From Streptomyces sp. NRRL B-1140 (lineage in GTDB: Bacteria > Actinomycetota > Actinomycetes > Streptomycetales > Streptomycetaceae): 64,000 nt of DNA. Below, in pieces: positions 60,674 through 64,000 of this stretch. Made by a program: the position numbers and the translations under genes. The stretch covers positions 372,001 through 436,000 of the forward strand of contig NZ_LGEA01000091.1 of the NCBI RefSeq assembly GCF_001280065.1, in the 5' to 3' direction. Under the pieces are notes generated by a model, which was given only the letters and a program-made list of their open reading frames with translations, ran no database searches and was not told the DNA's origin. Within the stretch, counting starts at the first letter, position 1; each line of letters opens with the position of its first letter.

Positions 60674-61891
60674 GTGCACGACACCACCGCCATGCTCATC
60701 GAACTCGGGGCGATCATCCTCGCCCTGGGGCTCCTGGGACGCCTCGCCGGACGGGTGGGCTTCTCGCCGATACCCCTGTACCTGCTGGCCGGGCTCGCCT
60801 TCGGCCAGGGCGGCATCCTGCCGCTGCGGGCCAGCGAGGAGTTCGTGGCCACCGGCGCCGAGATAGGCGTCATCCTCCTGCTGCTCCTGCTGGGCCTGGA
60901 GTACAGCGCCTCCGAACTCGTCACCACGCTGAAAACCCAGTACCCGTCCGGGGCCGTCGACTTCATCCTCAACGCCGTGCCCGGGGCCGCGATGGCGTTC
61001 CTGCTCGGCTGGGGGCCGGTGGCCGCCGTCGCCCTGGCCGGTGTCACCTGGATCTCCTCCTCCGGGGTCATCGCCAAGGTGCTGGGCGACCTGCGCCGCC
61101 TCGGCAACCGCGAGACACCGGTCGTCCTCGGCGTGCTGGTCCTGGAGGACCTGGCCATGGCGGTGTACCTGCCGATCCTCACCGCCCTGCTGGCCGGGGC
61201 GGGCCTCGCGGGCGGCGCGGTCACACTGCTGATCTCGCTGGGCACGGTCGGCGCCGTCCTCTATGTGGCGCTGCGGCACGGCCGCCTGGTCAGCCGCGCG
61301 GTGTCCTCGGACAGCGCCGAGATGCTGCTGCTGGCCGTCCTCGGGCTGACGCTCCTGGTCGCCGGTCTCGCCCAGCAGCTGCACGTCTCCGCCGCCGTCG
61401 GCGCGTTCCTGGTCGGCATCGCCCTGTCCGGCGAGGTCGCCGAGGGCGCCAGCAGCCTCCTCACCCCGCTGCGGGACCTGTTCGCCGCGGTGTTCTTCGT
61501 CTTCTTCGGGCTGCACACCGACCCCGCCGCCATTCCGCCCGTGCTGCTGCCCGCACTCGCCCTGGCCGTCGTCACCACCCTGACGAAGATCGCCACCGGC
61601 TGGTGGGCCGCCCGCCGCGCCGGGATCTCGCCCCGGGGCCGCTGGCGCGCGGGCGGCACGCTGGTCGCCCGCGGCGAGTTCTCCATCGTCATCGCCGGAC
61701 TCGCCGTCGGCGCCGAACCCCGCGTCGGCCCCCTGGCCACCGCCTACGTCCTGATCCTGGTCGTCCTCGGCCCGCTCGCCGCCCGCTGGACCGAGCCCCT
61801 CGCCCGCCGCGTCGTCCGCCGCCCGGACCGGACGCCGGCCGCCGGGCCGGTCGCCGAGACGCCCAAGGCGACCGCTGCCGCCCGCCCTTGA
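60674..61891 (+). CDS. CPA2-type cation/proton antiporter
   Basis: This 405-residue membrane protein has about 12 TM helices and the Na+/H+ exchanger fold: LLLLLLGLEYSASELV (motif region), VTWISSSGVIAKVLGDL, VLEDLAMAVY and ARGEFSIVIAG. It likely exchanges K+ or Na+ for protons. The usual soluble TrkA-type regulatory subunit is not encoded beside it. The GTG at 60674 follows GGAGG by about ten bases. A long upstream region suggests leader-based regulation. Confidence 0.9.
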   Translation: MHDTTAMLIELGAIILALGLLGRLAGRVGFSPIPLYLLAGLAFGQGGILPLRASEEFVATGAEIGVILLLLLLGLEYSASELVTTLKTQYPSGAVDFILNAVPGAAMAFLLGWGPVAAVALAGVTWISSSGVIAKVLGDLRRLGNRETPVVLGVLVLEDLAMAVYLPILTALLAGAGLAGGAVTLLISLGTVGAVLYVALRHGRLVSRAVSSDSAEMLLLAVLGLTLLVAGLAQQLHVSAAVGAFLVGIALSGEVAEGASSLLTPLRDLFAAVFFVFFGLHTDPAAIPPVLLPALALAVVTTLTKIATGWWAARRAGISPRGRWRAGGTLVARGEFSIVIAGLAVGAEPRVGPLATAYVLILVVLGPLAARWTEPLARRVVRRPDRTPAAGPVAETPKATAAARP

Positions 61892-62021
61892 GCGGGCAGT
61901 GGCTGTCCGGATCGGCTGTTCTCCGGAGGGCGACCGGCTGGCACGCTGACGAGCACCCCGGGGGCCGGCCGCGGCAACCAGGGGAGAATTCCGTCCAGGA
62001 GGACCGGAAGGAAACACTGGC

Positions 62022-62465
62022 ATGATCGAGTGGAAGCCCCTGGCCACCGGAGCCAGGCCCGTGCCCCAGCCCGTGGCCACGCCGCTGGTCTGGGCGGGGG
62101 CCGGGGCGGGCGCACTGGCACTGGTGGCCCTTCTCAACACCGCGGTGGGGCCGGACCGGCCCGAACTGGCCCTGCTCGCGCTGTCCCTGCTGGCCGCCCT
62201 GCTGGGCCTGTGCGCACGCTTCACCGCCGCTCCCGGCACGGCCGTGATGTGCTGGCTGTTCCTCAACGGCTTCGCCATACCGCCCGCCGGCGTCCTCACC
62301 TGGGCCGGTCACCGCGACACCACCTGGCTGGCCTGCCTGTTCACCGCAGCCCTCATCGGCACGGGTCTGGCCCGACTCGTCCACGCCCGCGCCGCCTACC
62401 GCCGCCTGGTCCCCGGCCGTGCCCGCCCCGACTCCACGAGGGGCGACGGCCCGTACGAATACTGA
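62022..62465 (+). CDS. Small membrane protein of unknown function
   Basis: This 147-residue protein has three to four TM helices (about 22-40, 50-66, 72-95 and 103-120) and a basic C-terminal tail rich in Arg and Pro. It has no recognised domain. An AGGAGGACCGGAAGG stretch precedes the ATG. It lies after the antiporter gene on the same strand and could be co-expressed. Confidence 0.72.
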   Translation: MIEWKPLATGARPVPQPVATPLVWAGAGAGALALVALLNTAVGPDRPELALLALSLLAALLGLCARFTAAPGTAVMCWLFLNGFAIPPAGVLTWAGHRDTTWLACLFTAALIGTGLARLVHARAAYRRLVPGRARPDSTRGDGPYEY

Positions 62466-62488
62466 CCGCCATCACTTCTCTTTCGGTG

Positions 62489-62507
62489 TCACCCGTTACA
62501 GGGGTGA
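62489..62507. promoter_or_regulatory. Operator-like dyad, TCACCC-N7-GGGTGA
   Basis: Perfect six-base arms. The TCACC/GGTGA half-sites recur at the CGNR gene start (62707-62727), suggesting both are bound by the CGNR protein. Confidence 0.5.
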
Positions 62508-62524
62508 TGGCGTAGTGGGGGTGT

Positions 62525-62690
62525 GCGCAGCGCCGCTACGACGCACTGGAGGAGCGGCTCGCCACCCCCTCGTGATCCCGGTCCCCGCCGTCACCCTCGA
62601 CGTCGAGCGGGACCCGTTCACCGCCCCGGGCGGCGGCGCCTCGTAGCGCGACCGGTTCACCGGCCCCTACGAGCACCGACCGCCTCTGAG
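62525..62690 (+). pseudogene. Remnant of an alpha/beta-hydrolase gene
   Basis: Translated pieces read RRYDALEERLAT, then IPVPAVTLDVERDPFTAPGG after a frameshift near 62567-62572, then an in-frame TAG at 62644, then RDRFTGPYEHR. This is the C-terminal part of an epoxide-hydrolase-like alpha/beta-hydrolase. The rest of the gene is missing, so it is a decayed fragment. Confidence 0.6.
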
Positions 62691-62706
62691 GCTTGCCGCA
62701 CCATGG

Positions 62707-62727
62707 GTCACCGGTCAGAATGGTGAC
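62707..62727. promoter_or_regulatory. Operator overlapping a leaderless promoter of the CGNR gene
   Basis: GTCACC-N9-GGTGAC surrounds a CAGAAT -10-like hexamer that ends six bases before the GTG, so binding would block transcription. It shares half-sites with the dyad at 62489. Confidence 0.5.
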
Positions 62728-63282
62728 GTGAATCTGGACCATGTCTTCGTCTGCGGGAACCCGGCACTCGACTTCGCCGCCACGCTCCGGGCGCGCCGTT
62801 CGGCACCGTTCGAGATGTTCGTGACGCCGGACCGGCTGACCGCGTGGTACGTGGAGTCCGGCCTGGTCGACGCCGTCTCGCCCGGCCAGGAGGCGGACGT
62901 CGAGCGGGCGAGGGCCGTACGGGAAGCGGTCTACCGGCTGGTCACCGCCCGCCGGCTGGGGGAGGAGTACGACGGGGCGGCGCTGACCGTGGTGAACAAC
63001 GCGGCCCGTACGCCGCCCGCCGTGCCCCAGCTCACCCCGTCGGGACGCTGGACGCAGGCGACGCCGGACGAGGCCCTCTCCATGGTGGCGCGGCACACCG
63101 TCGAGCTCCTGAGCGGCCCGGACGTGCCCCTGCTCAAGGAGTGCGGGAACCCGGAGTGCACACGGATCTACATCGACCGCTCGCGGGGCATGCGACGGCA
63201 GTGGTGCGGAATGGACTCCTGCGGCAACAAGATCAAGGCAGCCGCCTACCGCGCCCGCAAGAGGACCGGAACGGCCCCCTGA
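62728..63282 (+). CDS. CGNR zinc-finger regulator (ABATE/DUF1470)
   Basis: This 184-residue protein has an N-terminal ABATE domain (FVCGNPALDFAATLRAR near the start) and a C-terminal CGNR zinc finger: Cys-x4-Cys in CGNPEC, then WCGMDSCGNKIKAAAYRARKR. These proteins bind DNA and sense small ligands. It lies just downstream of an alpha/beta-hydrolase pseudogene, its likely former target. The GTG start lacks a Shine-Dalgarno site, in keeping with a leaderless transcript. Confidence 0.92.
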   Translation: MNLDHVFVCGNPALDFAATLRARRSAPFEMFVTPDRLTAWYVESGLVDAVSPGQEADVERARAVREAVYRLVTARRLGEEYDGAALTVVNNAARTPPAVPQLTPSGRWTQATPDEALSMVARHTVELLSGPDVPLLKECGNPECTRIYIDRSRGMRRQWCGMDSCGNKIKAAAYRARKRTGTAP

Positions 63283-63284
63283 CC

Positions 63285-63312
63285 CGGCGGACCGGCGCCG
63301 GCCGGTCCGCCG
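63285..63312. terminator. Convergent terminator
   Basis: Perfect 12-base arms CGGCGGACCGGC and complement enclose a 4-base loop between the CGNR and DUF4190 genes. Confidence 0.65.
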
Positions 63313-63338
63313 CACGCCCCACGTCGGTCGGACGGCCG

Positions 63339-63626
63339 TCAGCCGCCCACGTACCAGCTGAAGCCGCCGTTGCTGCTGGCCACGGCCAGGAGGACGAGCC
63401 ACAGGACCACGTCGACGATGCCGAGGATGATGCCGGCCTTCGCCATCCCGGCACCGTTGCGGACCGACGCCTGACGGCGGGCGACCGCACCGAAGACGAT
63501 GGCCAGCGGGCCGAGGACGATGTTCAGGAAGAACAGGCCGATGATGCCGCAGCACAGGCTCGCGATCGCCAGGCCGTTGGCGCGCGAACCGGAGGACGCG
63601 GCAGAGGAACCGCCATAACTCGCCAT
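63339..63626 (-). CDS. DUF4190 family small membrane protein
   Basis: This 95-residue protein has two TM helices and the DUF4190 signature ANGLAIASLCCGIIGLFFLNIVLGPLAIVFGAVARRQ. Role unknown. The ATG is preceded on the minus strand by a GGGAG-type site. Confidence 0.9.
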   Translation of the reverse strand: MASYGGSSAASSGSRANGLAIASLCCGIIGLFFLNIVLGPLAIVFGAVARRQASVRNGAGMAKAGIILGIVDVVLWLVLLAVASSNGGFSWYVGG

Positions 63627-63750
63627 GGAAAACTCCCAGTTGTCGATGGCGCGGACCGAACGGGCCGCACTCTCCTCACTGTTTCGACTTGTTTTGTTCG
63701 AATGCCCCTCAGTGGCGTTCCCATGACAACCAATTCGGAGGAGTGTGCCG

Positions 63751-64000
63751 TCAGTTCTCCCGCACCAGCCCGGCGACGTGCGCGGTGACCGTGTCGAGGC
63801 TGCCCGCCCAGGCCGGGTCGTCGCCCAGAACCAGGTAGTTGAGCGTCAGTCCGTCGGTCATGGCGGCCAGGTAGCGGGCCAGGACCGGCACGGGCACGTG
63901 CAGGCGCAGCCCCATGGACTGCCGCAGCTGGTCGATGAGTTCGGTGTACGCCTCGGCGTACAGCTCGTACTGACGGCGTGCCAGGTGTTCGAAACCGGGC
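63751..64000 (-). CDS. TetR-family regulator, C-terminal part only
   Basis: The last 82 codons of a gene run off the window edge. The visible helical ligand-binding region includes YELYAEAYTELIDQLRQSM and AAMTDGLTLNYLVLGDD, a pattern common in TetR_C domains. The DNA-binding N-terminus lies outside the window, so the target cannot be inferred. Confidence 0.75.
   Translation of the reverse strand, partial: PGFEHLARRQYELYAEAYTELIDQLRQSMGLRLHVPVPVLARYLAAMTDGLTLNYLVLGDDPAWAGSLDTVTAHVAGLVREN

Noticed and set aside
1..64000. A secondary-metabolite cluster suggested by the MMPL, MFS, CoA-enzyme and dioxygenase genes
   Set aside because: No polyketide synthase, peptide synthetase, terpene or RiPP core gene is present, and these genes lie in separate units with their own regulators.

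Overview
The window is high-GC actinobacterial DNA. Nearly every gene has strong G/C bias at third codon positions, with frequent GTG and TTG starts and 4-bp ATGA/GTGA gene overlaps. The gene content (DUF6479, DUF5994, an LAETG surface protein, GAF-ANTAR, the small-HTH style of regulators, GH30 with a ricin-type domain) points to a Streptomyces chromosome. No rRNA, tRNA, CRISPR array, insertion sequence or prophage was seen. The window looks like an accessory-rich part of the chromosome, and it ends inside a TetR-type regulator.

Layout. 47-5540: an EACC1-type biological-conflict locus, made of a degenerate caspase-like protein, an EACC1 adaptor, a caspase-TM-binding-protein-vWA fusion and an orphan solute-binding lipoprotein. 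5547-12677: a tiny secreted peptide, an XRE-TPR regulator, a UPF0718 permease with a TIGR03943 partner, a GAF-ANTAR regulator, a lipoprotein, an FMN-binding oxidase-family protein and a nucleoside hydrolase. 12766-14326: an AAA ATPase-nuclease gene behind a long operator-like palindrome. 14489-24388: an LAETG protein, a GH13 glucosidase, several small conserved actinobacterial proteins, an RlmA-type rRNA methyltransferase with a leader-peptide/hairpin region, and a CtaG-like protein. 24411-26482: a four-gene overlapping sortase-substrate/sortase/sigma-factor/membrane-protein operon. 26706-30744: an unknown protein with a MoxR ATPase and a DUF2201 metallopeptidase-vWA protein. 30858-33254: an amidohydrolase, a prolyl aminopeptidase and a chimeric HTH gene.

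33302-36656: a LacI regulator divergent from a GH30 galactanase-like enzyme, with a perfect LacI-type operator between them. 36790-41148: a DEAD-box helicase, a cold-shock protein with a structured leader, and an MMPL transporter. 41257-46336: two two-component systems flanking a serine hydrolase. 46423-48524: an ArsR-type repressor divergent from an MFS exporter, then a GYD protein. 48766-51834: a membrane-linked TIR-like/NB-ARC/TPR protein preceded by a coupled mini-ORF. 52075-58039: a LysR regulator and a five-gene acyl-CoA operon that includes acetoacetate decarboxylase. 58137-60128: a phytanoyl-CoA-dioxygenase-like gene and a small partner, divergent from an AraC regulator. 60674-64000: a cation/proton antiporter after a long leader, a small membrane protein, an alpha/beta-hydrolase pseudogene, a CGNR regulator, a DUF4190 protein and a partial TetR regulator.

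Four loci look like conflict or stress-surveillance modules: the caspase/EACC1 cluster, the AAA-nuclease gene, the MoxR/DUF2201 triad and the TIR-like NLR protein. The acyl-CoA operon can be read as a closed, thiolase-free route from a C4 acid to acetone. All functional assignments rest on motif recognition by eye; no database search was run.
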